Shown: positions 52,801-61,509 of the stretch, piece by piece
How the letters are laid out: each line of letters opens with the position of its first letter
How positions within the stretch are numbered: position 1 is the stretch's first letter
Translations under genes and position numbers: made by a program
NCBI GenBank assembly: GCA_902506225.1
Contig: LR733345.1
Coordinates: 1,736,001-1,800,000, forward strand
Origin: Faucicola sp902506225
Lineage (GTDB): Bacteria; Pseudomonadota; Gammaproteobacteria; Pseudomonadales; Moraxellaceae
DNA length: 64,000 nt
Direction: 5' to 3'
The notes under the pieces: model-generated
What the model saw: only the letters and a program-made list of their open reading frames with translations
Told to the model about the DNA's origin: nothing
Database searches by the model: none

Positions 52801-53055
52801 GCTGTTAGCTGAACTACTAACAGTAGCTGACATTATTGGCGTTTGTGCCCCCCAAGCAGGCACCACACCCATACCAACCAAAGCCATCGCCAAACGTATG
52901 GGGGTCAAGCGAAACAGCGAATGTCTTGCTACGCTAGACTGGGTGAGGCTTTGACAAGGATTTGACGATAGTGGACAGATGGCTTTAAGAAAACTAAACG
53001 GGTTATCGGTCCATGCGGTTGACGGACGATAGGGTAGCAAATTTATTGGTTTCAT
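49813..53055 (-). CDS. tamA: TamA-like Omp85 protein with two large low-complexity additions
   Basis: TamA is an Omp85 outer-membrane barrel with three POTRA domains. E. coli TamA is 577 residues; this product has about 1080. After a signal-like segment (RLAMALVGMGVVPAWGA, near 54-70) comes a Ser/Thr/Asn/Gln-rich stretch to about residue 300. POTRA domains follow from about 311 (LNYIDVSFANADAKLEPARN). POTRA3 is interrupted after FNGVDVDVIMPSD (about 550) by about 185 residues rich in Ser, Asn, Gln and Asp, and resumes at IPTYVVLNATKPHEAQVGLG. The barrel has the Omp85 L6 motif FFAGGDSSIRGYN. The ATG is used; a TTG four codons upstream has poor spacing to its ribosome site. Confidence 0.9.
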   Translation of the reverse strand: MKPINLLPYRPSTAWTDNPFSFLKAICPLSSNPCQSLTQSSVARHSLFRLTPIRLAMALVGMGVVPAWGAQTPIMSATVSSSANSSATNSKLTTSSAAQNSANDSKGTTATQNTTPAATAQDSITTDANTAQPYLYQLNQQRVEDKIGQQLDNQTLADFNNFNQPVATLKQNQPSVGYSKALDQTTPQSVANQVNNSKPASVNTQSQSQAQVTEQLTTEKQNFDAINQKVSEQTNLSNQNIANQNPSNQGVANDASNIKSTDTINPNDYLPAYQQQTAALTTPQANSTVTAESQGIVARLKNKIIGRGEGLNYIDVSFANADAKLEPARNIKAALEKVTVESVSDFNASVNKLRQIAKDAAEAVGFYDTKIAFKHLGKDNIQVSLEVGKPVIVQNRIIDIRGEGGKGDNALPVYPVIEKEIPPKEGDVFSHGIYKAAKATIEGVAQTNGYFDAKWLNSSVDIILPDNTADVDLIYDTKTRYHFDEVKIYSIDKQGNLTDDPDKLPLKPKLFKALMTYQKGDAYYQPFVSEFTNNLTATRYFNGVDVDVIMPSDEAASDIAFEQSGAATLSNANSSNTTADNTADTSDTSAAILPTNSTDQSLASQSNSAQSHSNQSQSSELQSTGTVDSTTQKTVNQVQDPDDIAPIQFEVDDSTEQRLNAISRKAKNLLGAPEDMELSPEAENKSKNPLVVIANAVSKTAKKLDKDKDLPLKPREDQVIPKLTPRQVYERKQIPTYVVLNATKPHEAQVGLGYETDVGVRLTGKYQNNLVNRSGLQTGASVALSKVDQAVEFSASLPYKHPLNDKLTGTVGYQHKEVDDLVNTFEADTVYASIARNIYHDSGWNRTYSLRYRGDKLTVDPEKYSTDSLPYPFNNYASDYTQQALLAGYAINKTVADNMLTPTWGYSQRYSLEVGAKGALSDTNMAILRAGGTGMYTFGKDNKQQVIGRLDLGYLYSGDFYDVPYRSRFFAGGDSSIRGYNTDSLGPTYGGENFLVGGDALAVGSAEYNYEFRPSFRGAVFTDFGNAYDTTGEYDNATAVSIGTGIRWQSPIGLVRLDVAKGLTGDNNDIRLHFFIGSPL

Positions 53056-53184
53056 GATAAAAATCAAATCCTTGAGCGAGCACTAGGCGATTTTAGCATA
53101 AACATTTTGCTAACCAAACATTTTCGCAACCCTTTGTAAAATATTTGTTAAGATAGTCATCATCAGACATTTCTAGGATTGCTC

Positions 53185-54507
53185 ATGAGTACCCAATTTG
53201 CACTTTTTAAATACAAACGGTTTAGCGCCATGTTTGCCACCCAGTTTTTAGGGGCATTTAATGACAATGTATTTAAGCAAGGTTTGATTTTAGTACTGAC
53301 CTTTATGGCAGCGGCAAAATTGGGGATGCGTGTCAGTTTGCTCAACAATCTGGCGGCGATGCTATTTGTATTGCCGTTTTTTTTGTTTTCTGCCTTGGCG
53401 GGTCAAATTGCTGATAAGTATGAAAAATCTTGGCTGACAAGGCTGATTAAAATCCTTGAAATCGTCATCATGGTAGTTGCCGCATTTGGGTTTGTGTTTG
53501 AGATTTATCCGCTATTATTTGTTGCGTTATTTTTGATGGGTACCCATTCGGCATTTTTTGGTCCAATCAAATACGCTTATCTGCCCCAAGCCATGACCAC
53601 CGATGAGCTGGTGGGTGCCAATGGGCTATTTCAAATGGGCACGTCACTGGCTATTTTGACAGGGATGATGCTGGCTGGCGTGTTAATGAAGTTAGACAGT
53701 CCGCTGTTTTGGATATCTGGGGTGACGGTTTTTGTGGCGATTATTGGCTACTTGGCTTCTCGGTTTATTCCCGTCATGACTGCGCCACAGCCTGACTTGA
53801 CCATCGACTGGAATATCTTTCGTACTAGCTGGCAAACCATTGCCAATCTATATCGTCTGCCGATTATGTGGTTTACCATTTTGGGTAATAGTTGGTTTTG
53901 GTTTTATGGTGCCACGTTTTTGACCCAAGTCCCTGAATTTAGCAAGTCTATTTTGCTAGGCGATGAAAGCGTCGTGATATTTTTATTAACGCTGTTTTCT
54001 GTCGGTACGGCGCTTGGCTCACTGTTATGTAAAACGTTAACCAAAAACCAAGTGAGTTTAAAGCTGTTGCCCTTTGGGATTGCAGGATTGACGATTTTTG
54101 CGATTGACTTATATTTCACGCTTTCAGCGATGCATTTGCCGCCACTTGCCAACAACGCGCACTATAGTATCGGTATGATTTTTGCCACGCCGGGTGCTAT
54201 GCGTGTGTTTGTCGATTTGTTTTTATTGGGTTTTTCCGGCGGTATTTATATCGTACCTTTATACGCTTATATGCAAGCTTATTCACCGGAAACAAGCCGT
54301 GCTCGCATTATCGGTGCCAACAATATTTTAAATGCGGTATTTATGGTGGGTTCGGCGATTTTTTCGATTGTTTGTTTGACCCTAGTTAACGTGAGCCTGC
54401 CGATGCTATTTGCGATTGTCGGAGTGATAAATTTAGTTATAGGCATTTGGCTATTTTTAAAACTAAAAAAATACAGCCCTACTAAGCCCATTATGACCCA
54501 TGAATAA
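53185..54507 (+). CDS. MFS transporter, LplT-like
   Basis: The 440-residue, roughly 12-helix protein resembles LplT and the MFS part of Aas fusion proteins, which flip lysophospholipids across the inner membrane for re-acylation. Recognisable are FATQFLGAFNDNVFKQGLI at the start, GTHSAFFGPIKYAYLPQAM and DELVGANGLFQMGTSLAILT. No aas acyltransferase gene is adjacent; a separate one would be expected. The start at 53185 has AGGA 8 bases upstream. It is divergent from tamA, so the shared 129-base gap contains promoters for both. Substrate is inference. Confidence 0.83.
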   Translation: MSTQFALFKYKRFSAMFATQFLGAFNDNVFKQGLILVLTFMAAAKLGMRVSLLNNLAAMLFVLPFFLFSALAGQIADKYEKSWLTRLIKILEIVIMVVAAFGFVFEIYPLLFVALFLMGTHSAFFGPIKYAYLPQAMTTDELVGANGLFQMGTSLAILTGMMLAGVLMKLDSPLFWISGVTVFVAIIGYLASRFIPVMTAPQPDLTIDWNIFRTSWQTIANLYRLPIMWFTILGNSWFWFYGATFLTQVPEFSKSILLGDESVVIFLLTLFSVGTALGSLLCKTLTKNQVSLKLLPFGIAGLTIFAIDLYFTLSAMHLPPLANNAHYSIGMIFATPGAMRVFVDLFLLGFSGGIYIVPLYAYMQAYSPETSRARIIGANNILNAVFMVGSAIFSIVCLTLVNVSLPMLFAIVGVINLVIGIWLFLKLKKYSPTKPIMTHE

Positions 54508-54779
54508 CACCCTATCGCTCTGTTCAATCAGCCTATTTAATCGCCCCGTTAGGTTAGCACAAATAGCTAACAATGCTGGGCAAGGGGTAAATGGCAAGCA
54601 ATGGATAAACAAGGGGTTTTGCGCCATGTTTTCATTTGAGTCCAAAATGTTGCTATTTGTTATCGTTTGGCAAAGAAACGTTGTTGTTAACGCCAGTTAC
54701 TTTGTAAGTGGTTAAAAGTTAGTTACTATACCCTGACTTGTTGTAATTTTTTTTGTATTACTTGCTAGGAATGACGGTT
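54508..54779 (+). other. Intergenic stretch before the NlpD-like gene
   Basis: About 270 bases. A 71-codon frame that begins inside the MFS gene end (54500-54715) has no ribosome site and an unusual composition, so I do not call it. No clear promoter or terminator is seen. Confidence 0.5.
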
Positions 54780-55592
54780 ATGTTTGCCACTTATAAAACA
54801 CTGTGCACCCCCAAACTGGTAAAACTCAGTGCGATAGCCTGTACGGCGGTGTTGATGACCGCTTGTGCTTCACAGAAGATTGCGACCGTGGATAAGCGCC
54901 CTGTGTATGTACGGGGTGTGCCCAACTACTATATTGTCAAAAGCGGCGATACTTTAAGCAAAATCGCCACCACTTATGGACTAGATTATCGCCGGGTTGG
55001 CGCGCTCAATGGCCTTGATAGCAACTATACCATTTATCCAGGGCAACGCTTGATTTTAACCTCAGCAAGCAGTCCCACTTCTTATCGCCCAACCACCATT
55101 CGCCCTGTGACGGTCAACCAATCATCCCGCCCGTCTAACCCGACTTATTACCCGCCTAGACAAGCCAATAACTCATCAACCCCGTTACCGATGCCAAACC
55201 AAGTCATCGTGCCAACCAGCAGCTTGTCACAAGGTTGGTTACGTCCTACCACTGGCAATCTATTGCGACCATTTAACCAGCAAACAGGTACGCTAGGTAT
55301 GTGGTTTGGCGGACAAGCAGGCGCAAATGTTGTCGCCAGCCAGCCAGGTACGGTGCTGTATGTCGGTAGCGATTTGCCAGAATATGGCAAATTGATACTA
55401 ATTCAGCACAACAGCGACTATATTAGTGCCTATGCGCATTTGGGAAGTTTTGCGGTACAAGAGCGGCAAACGGTGCAAGCAGGTCAAACCATCGGTACCG
55501 TTGGGACAGACAATAATTTGAATCAACCTGCTGTAGAGTTCCAAATCCGTTATCGTGGCACGCCAGTGAACCCTGCCAGTTATTTAAAATAA
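54780..55592 (+). CDS. NlpD-like lipoprotein with LysM and degenerate LytM domains
   Basis: The 270-residue protein is a lipoprotein: the signal ends LMTAC with lipidated C29. A LysM domain binds peptidoglycan near residues 49-95 (YYIVKSGDTLSKIATTYGLD). After a Pro/Ser/Asn-rich linker a C-terminal LytM (M23) domain begins at LRPTTGNLLRPF. The zinc ligands of active M23 enzymes are lost: the HxxxD site is replaced by MWFGGQAG and HxH by PAVEFQIRY. NlpD is likewise inactive and works by activating amidase AmiC, so the same role is inferred. The ATG at 54780 is preferred over 54771 because AGGA is only one base before the latter. Confidence 0.87.
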   Translation: MFATYKTLCTPKLVKLSAIACTAVLMTACASQKIATVDKRPVYVRGVPNYYIVKSGDTLSKIATTYGLDYRRVGALNGLDSNYTIYPGQRLILTSASSPTSYRPTTIRPVTVNQSSRPSNPTYYPPRQANNSSTPLPMPNQVIVPTSSLSQGWLRPTTGNLLRPFNQQTGTLGMWFGGQAGANVVASQPGTVLYVGSDLPEYGKLILIQHNSDYISAYAHLGSFAVQERQTVQAGQTIGTVGTDNNLNQPAVEFQIRYRGTPVNPASYLK

Positions 55593-55641
55593 TCAAGCAG
55601 CTATTTTAAATATCTAAACAGATGTTTTAAATAATCGTAAT

Positions 55642-55674
55642 AAAAAAGCTAATCTATGACGATTGGCTTTTTTT
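55642..55674. terminator. Bidirectional terminator between the NlpD-like gene and pdxA
   Basis: GCTAATC, 6-base loop, GATTGGC (with one G-T pair), A6 before and T7 after. Confidence 0.85.
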
Positions 55675-55700
55675 GTCAGCGTGATTATCGGTGAGGATGA

Positions 55701-56753
55701 TTAGAGGGCAATCGCGGTCGCCATGTTATTGGCATAATCAATCGCATGATAGAGACTATCGGTACTCGCTTTGCCTGTCCCTGCCAAATCCAGCGCCGTG
55801 CCATGATCGACTGAGGTGCGAATATAAGGCAACCCTAAAGTGATATTCACCGTTTCGCCAAACCCATGTGATTTGAGCGGCGCCAGTCCCTGATCGTGAT
55901 ACATGGCGATAATCGCATCGGCAGTGGCGATATGCTTTTGGGTAAACAAGGTATCAGCTGGCATCGCCAAACTAATATCGACACCTTGATCGCGATAATG
56001 CTGTAACACAGGATTGATGATGTCAATTTCCTCTCTGCCTAGATAGCCGCTTTCCCCGGCATGAGGATTGAGTCCACAGACCAATATTTTTGGGTGAGTG
56101 AGACCAAATTTTTGCTGACAATCATGGATGACAATATCGACGGTTTTTGCCACTTCTTCGTGGGAAATCGCATCAGCGACCGCTCGCAGGGGCAAATGGG
56201 TGGTGACTAATGCCACTTTCATCAGGTTATTGGCGAGCATCATCACCACTTTATCCAGCCCCGACTGCTGCATAAAAAATTCGGTATGCCCCATAAAATC
56301 TGGCAACACAGTCATAATCACCGATTTTTGCAGTGGCGCGGTGACAATTGCAGCGACTTGTTTGCTGATGGCGAGCTTATGCGCCAGTTGCAGCTGTGCG
56401 ATGACCATTCGCGCGTTATGGGGATTTAGCTGCCCTGCTACCACAGGTTGTGCTGTTGGCACATCCACCACCAAAATAGTGTCATGCGCTGATGGTTGCG
56501 CAATTTTCGGTAAATCTTTTAACTCATGTAACTGATGCATGGCTAACTGTTGGATCACCAACCCGTCTTTTATCGCGCCTTTTTGTTTGAGCTCACTATA
56601 CCTTTGTTGCAGCGCTTTGATATCTGCCAACACAATGACAGCGCGATTGGGCAGATTTAATTGCTGTCTGTCAGCAAGCAGCAACAGGATATCCATGCCA
56701 ATACCCGCAGGTTCGCCCGAGGTAATCACTAAGGGAAGACGTTGCGTGGTCAT
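55701..56753 (-). CDS. pdxA: PdxA, 4-hydroxythreonine-4-phosphate dehydrogenase
   Basis: PdxA oxidises 4-phosphohydroxy-L-threonine in the DXP-dependent vitamin B6 route. The 350-residue protein carries the family motifs: TSGEPAGIGMDI at the start (most members have GDPAGIG), the metal-binding His in FMGHTEFFMQ, CGLNPHAGESGYLGREE and AMYHDQGLAPLKSHGF. The ribosome site AAGG lies 10 bases before the ATG. rsmA and surA, frequent neighbours elsewhere, are absent. Confidence 0.95.
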   Translation of the reverse strand: MTTQRLPLVITSGEPAGIGMDILLLLADRQQLNLPNRAVIVLADIKALQQRYSELKQKGAIKDGLVIQQLAMHQLHELKDLPKIAQPSAHDTILVVDVPTAQPVVAGQLNPHNARMVIAQLQLAHKLAISKQVAAIVTAPLQKSVIMTVLPDFMGHTEFFMQQSGLDKVVMMLANNLMKVALVTTHLPLRAVADAISHEEVAKTVDIVIHDCQQKFGLTHPKILVCGLNPHAGESGYLGREEIDIINPVLQHYRDQGVDISLAMPADTLFTQKHIATADAIIAMYHDQGLAPLKSHGFGETVNITLGLPYIRTSVDHGTALDLAGTGKASTDSLYHAIDYANNMATAIAL

Positions 56754-57002
56754 TTTTATACCTTTTGATAAACACTGATAAAGCTATCAGTTAATATTTT
56801 TTAAATTCATTATCACATGTGGCGGATTGTTAACTTGAAAAAACAGTTTCATGTTCATGACGTCAACTAAAACTTTGATTACACGGATGATGGTTAGCGA
56901 TTACCAATGGTTTGATTAAATGAAATCTAATTATTTGCGTAATGTTAAGTAAGTATTGTATACCCAATGAGTTTGCTATTATTAACTTAATTTAAATCAG
57001 TG

Positions 57003-57008
57003 TATAAT
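57003..57008 (+). promoter_or_regulatory. -10 box of the phasin gene
   Basis: A perfect TATAAT 57 bases before the phasin start. A -35 at the right distance is not obvious (TTAACT at 56982 with a 15-base spacer). The 311-base gap shows nothing else. Confidence 0.5.
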
Positions 57009-57064
57009 AGCACTACACTTTACTGTCAATCCTGTATTTTACTGTTGTTATCAATGGAGTCCTT

Positions 57065-57466
57065 ATGGCTACCTACGAACATATTAACCAAAAAGTTGAA
57101 AAAATGTGTCAGCAATCTGAAGATTTTTCAGTTCGCGTACCACAAGTCATGCAGCGCCGCATCTATATGATCGCAAAACAAAACCCCCTCAACAATGCCA
57201 AAGAAATGAAAGAAATGGAACGTATGGTGACTGAAAAACCCATCGCATTTTTTGAATCTTGGACGCAAATGGCTTGGCAAGCGCTCGTTGCGCAGCAAAA
57301 TATTGGGCAATTAATGTTTTCAAACTGTATGAAATTAAGCTTGGGTCAACCGATTTCATTGGAAAACTTCTTTTATGCTGTTAACCAAGAAGCGCTGCAT
57401 GTATTGGAAAAAGGGATGCACCCTATCTATAGCCGCGTGGCAGCCAATGCCAAACGTTTAAGCTAA
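57065..57466 (+). CDS. Phasin family protein
   Basis: The 133-residue, all-helical, membrane-free protein resembles phasins, amphipathic proteins that coat polyhydroxyalkanoate granules. Supporting patterns are FFESWTQMAWQALVAQQ in the middle and HPIYSRVAANAKRLS at the end; the latter SRVAANAKRL type end is common in phasins. No PHA synthase genes are adjacent, so the granule role is inference. It has a strong ribosome site (GGAG, 5 bases) and a terminator, so it is a single-gene unit and probably well expressed. Confidence 0.75.
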   Translation: MATYEHINQKVEKMCQQSEDFSVRVPQVMQRRIYMIAKQNPLNNAKEMKEMERMVTEKPIAFFESWTQMAWQALVAQQNIGQLMFSNCMKLSLGQPISLENFFYAVNQEALHVLEKGMHPIYSRVAANAKRLS

Positions 57467-57486
57467 TTTTTACTTTTTTAAGCCAC

Positions 57487-57515
57487 ACCCAATATTTTTT
57501 TATTGGGTTTTTTTA
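57487..57515 (+). terminator. Terminator after the phasin gene
   Basis: ACCCAATA (57487-57494), T-rich loop, TATTGGGT (57501-57508), then T7. Confidence 0.88.
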
Positions 57516-57543
57516 TTTTTATAGGTTTTTGATGTCAAAAAAC

Positions 57544-57619
57544 TGGTACGCCCAGCGGGACTTGAACCCACGTCGGTCGCTTAGGAGGCAACTGCTCTAT
57601 CCAGTTAAGCTATAGGCGT
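57544..57619 (-). tRNA. tRNA-Arg with anticodon CCT
   Basis: The minus strand folds as a full 76-nt tRNA with an encoded CCA. The acceptor strands are ACGCCTA and TGGGCGT. The anticodon loop is CTCCTAA between stem strands GTTGC and GCGAC, giving anticodon CCT, which reads the rare Arg codon AGG. The T-loop GGTTCAAGTCC type sequence is present. It is a single tRNA gene between the phasin gene and dnaE; there is no sign of an integrated element. Confidence 0.96.
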
Positions 57620-57704
57620 AAAGAGCTCCTATTTTATCATATTAAATCGTAAATGCTTAGCATCTGCTGATACTTTTTAAGCGTTTTGTTGCTGATTTTG
57701 TAGG

Positions 57705-57732
57705 TTCGCAGTTTGGCAATTCATAGTATAAT
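57705..57732 (+). promoter_or_regulatory. Candidate promoter of dnaE
   Basis: TTCGCA, a 16-base spacer and TATAAT, 36 bases before the start codon. Confidence 0.5.
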
Positions 57733-57767
57733 AGCGGGCTAAAGACGAACCGCAATAAAGGCAATCC

Positions 57768-60700
57768 ATGGCATTTGTACACTTTGGTATTCACACCGAA
57801 TTTTCTATCACTGACTCGATTGTACGCATTAAAGCGCTGGTCAAAGCTGCCAAAGCCGATAACCAACTGGCGCTTGCCATTAGCGATTTATCCAACCTGT
57901 ATGCCACGGTCAAATTCTATAAAGCTTGCCTGGATGCCGGTATCAAGCCGATTATTGGCTCTGAAGTCTGGCTTGAAAATGATAGTACGACGGTAACGCT
58001 ACTTGCCAGCAACCAAATCGGCTACAAGAATTTGACCAATATCGTGTCAAAAGGCTTTGTCGATGGTCAAGTAATGGGCAAACCGATTATTCAGCGTGAC
58101 TGGATTTTTGAGCGCAGTGAAGGGGTGATTGTGCTGTTCACCGAAAAATCAGACGTCGGTCAAGCCATGTTATCAGCTCACCCAGAAAAAGCCGATAGCC
58201 TACTACAACAATGGCAAACCACATTTGCCGATCGTGTCTATTTTGCCATTAAACGCACAAAGCGTACCAACGAAGACCGTTTTATCGAGCAAGCCATTCG
58301 CATTTCCAATGCCTTTGATGTGCCTATCATTGCCCATAATGACGTGCGTTTTTTAACAGAAGATGATTTTGAAGCGCACGAAGCACGGGTGTGTATCGCC
58401 AATTCGCAAGTGCTTGCCGACCCCAATCGCCCACGTGATTATTCCTCTGAGCAGTATTTAAAAACCCAAGATGAGATGACTGCCCTGTTTAGCGACATGC
58501 CAGAGGTGATTGACAACACCTTGGATTTGGCAAAACGCTGTAACGTCATTATTCCTATGGGTCATCACGATTTACCCGAATTCCCCATTCCCGAAGGCGA
58601 TACCATTGAAACTTTTTTCCGGCGCACCGCCCAAGAAGGTCTAGAAAAACGCCTTGAAAAACTCTACCCCATCGACAAACGCGACGACAGTTGGGCAGAA
58701 AAACGCAAGCCGTATGATGCGCGTTTGGCGTTTGAACTCACGACGATTTTGAATATGGGTTTCCCCGGTTATTTCTTAATCGTGATGGACTTTATCCGTT
58801 GGTCAAAAGCCAATGATGTGCCTGTAGGTCCTGGTCGTGGCTCAGGCGCGGGGTCATTAGTGGCGTATTCGCTCAATATCACTGACTTAGACCCGCTAGA
58901 ATATGACCTACTGTTTGAACGGTTTTTGAACCCTGAGCGGGTATCCATGCCAGACTTTGACGTCGATTTTTGTATCGAAGGTCGCGACCGCGTCATTGAT
59001 TATGTGGCGCAAAAATACGGACGAGAAGCGGTATCCCAAATCATCACCTTTGGTACGATGGCGGCAAAAGCGGTGGTGCGTGATGTCGCGCGCGTTCAAG
59101 GTAAATCGTATGGTCTTGCTGATAAAATCTCCAAACTTATCCCCAAAACCCCAGGTATTTCGCTGGCTGAAGCGGTTGAAGCCGAACCGCAGCTCAAAGA
59201 TTTGCTTAACAATCCTGACAATATGGATTATGAAGATGCCAATGAGATTTGGGAAATGGCGGTACGGCTTGAAGGGATTACCCGGGGCGTTGGTAAACAT
59301 GCAGGGGGCGTACTTATCGCGCCGACCAAAATCACCGATTATAGCGCCATCTATTGTGATGAAGAGGGTCATCCCGTCAGTCAGTTTGATAAAGACGATG
59401 TGGAAGCAGTTGGCTTGGTAAAATTTGACTTTTTGGGTCTGCGCAATTTAACAGTAATTAATGCGGCCGTTAAAAATATCAATGCCCGCCGCGCTAAAGA
59501 ACAACAGCCCCCGCTTGATCTTGAGACTTTACCCTTAGACGATAAGCCTACCTACACGCTGCTACAAGATGCCCATACCACCGCTGTATTCCAGCTTGAA
59601 AGTACCGGCATGAAAAAATATTTGGCCAAGCTTAAACCGACCAATATTGAAGACGTCATCGCCATGTGTGCGCTATACCGCCCAGGCCCTCTCGATGCCG
59701 GAATGGTCGATATGTACATTGACCGTAAACACGGCCGCGAAGAAGTCATCTATGACCATGACCGACTTGAGCCGATACTGGAAAATACCTATGGGGTGAT
59801 TGTCTATCAAGAACAGGTGATGCAAATCTCGCAAGCGATGGCAGGCTATAGTCTAGGCGGTGCCGATATGCTACGCCGCGCGATGGGTAAGAAAAAACCC
59901 GAAGAAATGGCAAAACAGCGCAGTATTTTTGTGGAAGGGGCAATTGGTCAAGGCATCGATGATAAACTTGCCGGCGGCGTGTTTGATTTGATGGAAAAAT
60001 TTGCCGGCTACGGGTTTAACAAATCACACTCAGCCGCATACGGCGTGTTAGCCTATCAAACCGCCTATTTAAAACACTACTACCCTGCCGAATTTATGGC
60101 GGCGGTCATCACCTCGGACATGAATAATACCGATGGCGTGGTGTTTTTTATCAATGATTGCCGCGAAAATTTTGGTTTAAAAGTAGAAAACCCCAGCGTT
60201 AACCACTCCAATTGGGCATTTGTGCCGATTAACCCGACGACCATTGTGTATGGGTTAGGCGGCATTAAAGGCGTAGGTGAAGGTGCGGTAGAGTCTATCG
60301 TGGAAGCGCGAAAGACAGGCGGTGAGTTTACCGATTTGTATGATTTTTGCCGCCGTGTTGACACGCGAAAAGTCAATAAACGCACCCTTGAAGCATTGGT
60401 TAAAGCAGGCTGTTTTGATAGTTTTGCGCCAAAATTACAACCTGATTTGGCTGCGGATGAAGCTTATCACATTCGTGGCGCGTTACTTGCCGAATTGCCA
60501 AAAGCGGTACAGGCAGCCGAGCAACAGCGTAGCAATGACAGCCTAGGGATGATTGATTTATTTAGCGATATACAAGAGGTCACTGCGCCACCCCCATTGC
60601 CCCGTGAGCCGGTCTGGACAGATGCTGAGCGCTTAAAAGGCGAAAAAGATACGCTAGGACTTTATCTAACTGGTCACCCGATTGATAGTTATCGCGATGA

Positions 60701-61337
60701 GTTAAAACGCTATACGCCAAAGACATTGGGCGATTTAAGCGAAACCAGCTATGGCGAAACCGTATTTTTTGCAGGCTTGATACTCGATGTGGCAAACTTT
60801 GGTAATCGCTCAGTGATTACGCTCGATGACGGTACAGGTCGTATCGAGGTGAGTTGTTATGCCGAGCGCTTTGCCCGCGTCAAAGACAAGCTTAAAGTGG
60901 AAACCGTGGTGATCATCGACGGCTCTATTCGTGAACGCGATGGCACGTTTTATGCCAGCCTACAAGAGGTAATGACTTTAACCGATGCGCGCAAACGCTG
61001 GCTAAAAAAAATCAGCATCAAAATTGCAGGTCATGATATGGCACTGTTTGAACAAATACAACAATTGTTAGCGACCGCCAATAACTCAACAATTCACTAT
61101 TTATCGCATCAGTTGAATCACCCTGCCGACAATGTCCAATTTGCCGACAATCAGCCCGCCAATGCATTGGCTCAATCGGGTCAATTAGGGGTACCCATTA
61201 ACCTATGTGTGTATAACGACTATGCGATTGCCCATCTTAATATGCCAACGCATTGGCAAATTGTGCCGACTGAAGAGAATTTTGGCAAACTCAAAAGCTT
61301 GGTCAATGAAGAAGATTTGCATTTACATTTTAGTTAG
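57768..61337 (+). CDS. dnaE: DnaE, DNA polymerase III alpha subunit
   Basis: DnaE is the replicative polymerase subunit. The 1189-residue product has an N-terminal PHP domain (FVHFGIHTEFSITDSIVRI), the polymerase core with GPGRGSGAGSLVAYSL and the catalytic aspartates in MPDFDVDFCIEGRDR, helix-hairpin-helix and beta-clamp-binding regions (LGMIDLFSD near 925), and an OB domain near 1000-1080 (VFFAGLILDVANFGNRSVIT). Length is close to E. coli (1160). AAAGG precedes the ATG. accA and rnhB, common neighbours elsewhere, are not adjacent. Confidence 0.97.
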   Translation: MAFVHFGIHTEFSITDSIVRIKALVKAAKADNQLALAISDLSNLYATVKFYKACLDAGIKPIIGSEVWLENDSTTVTLLASNQIGYKNLTNIVSKGFVDGQVMGKPIIQRDWIFERSEGVIVLFTEKSDVGQAMLSAHPEKADSLLQQWQTTFADRVYFAIKRTKRTNEDRFIEQAIRISNAFDVPIIAHNDVRFLTEDDFEAHEARVCIANSQVLADPNRPRDYSSEQYLKTQDEMTALFSDMPEVIDNTLDLAKRCNVIIPMGHHDLPEFPIPEGDTIETFFRRTAQEGLEKRLEKLYPIDKRDDSWAEKRKPYDARLAFELTTILNMGFPGYFLIVMDFIRWSKANDVPVGPGRGSGAGSLVAYSLNITDLDPLEYDLLFERFLNPERVSMPDFDVDFCIEGRDRVIDYVAQKYGREAVSQIITFGTMAAKAVVRDVARVQGKSYGLADKISKLIPKTPGISLAEAVEAEPQLKDLLNNPDNMDYEDANEIWEMAVRLEGITRGVGKHAGGVLIAPTKITDYSAIYCDEEGHPVSQFDKDDVEAVGLVKFDFLGLRNLTVINAAVKNINARRAKEQQPPLDLETLPLDDKPTYTLLQDAHTTAVFQLESTGMKKYLAKLKPTNIEDVIAMCALYRPGPLDAGMVDMYIDRKHGREEVIYDHDRLEPILENTYGVIVYQEQVMQISQAMAGYSLGGADMLRRAMGKKKPEEMAKQRSIFVEGAIGQGIDDKLAGGVFDLMEKFAGYGFNKSHSAAYGVLAYQTAYLKHYYPAEFMAAVITSDMNNTDGVVFFINDCRENFGLKVENPSVNHSNWAFVPINPTTIVYGLGGIKGVGEGAVESIVEARKTGGEFTDLYDFCRRVDTRKVNKRTLEALVKAGCFDSFAPKLQPDLAADEAYHIRGALLAELPKAVQAAEQQRSNDSLGMIDLFSDIQEVTAPPPLPREPVWTDAERLKGEKDTLGLYLTGHPIDSYRDELKRYTPKTLGDLSETSYGETVFFAGLILDVANFGNRSVITLDDGTGRIEVSCYAERFARVKDKLKVETVVIIDGSIRERDGTFYASLQEVMTLTDARKRWLKKISIKIAGHDMALFEQIQQLLATANNSTIHYLSHQLNHPADNVQFADNQPANALAQSGQLGVPINLCVYNDYAIAHLNMPTHWQIVPTEENFGKLKSLVNEEDLHLHFS

Positions 61338-61509
61338 CGTCTGATTTTGGTGAATTTGGCCGATAAACCCATCATGTGATAAACGTTTGTATCCTTTAAA
61401 CTGACTTTCATCGAAGTTTTGATAAAATTCAATGAGATATGGGCTAAAATAAGCCAATCAAATTTAATCAATGATGTTTTATTTAATGTCCCATCAACAG
61501 GAAAATCAT

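Noticed and set aside
44862..53055. Many medium-length plus-strand ORFs opposite tamA and tamB
   Set aside because: They are shadows of long genes with strong family matches and lack ribosome sites.
54500..54715. 71-codon plus-strand ORF after the LplT-like gene
   Set aside because: No ribosome site, it starts inside the previous gene end, its composition is unlike neighbouring proteins, and there is no recognisable motif.
54780..55592. Active M23 endopeptidase
   Set aside because: The zinc-binding His and Asp residues are replaced, so it is treated as an NlpD-like regulator.
57544..57619. tRNA-Arg as an integration site of a genomic island
   Set aside because: No integrase gene, no repeated tRNA end and only housekeeping genes on both sides.
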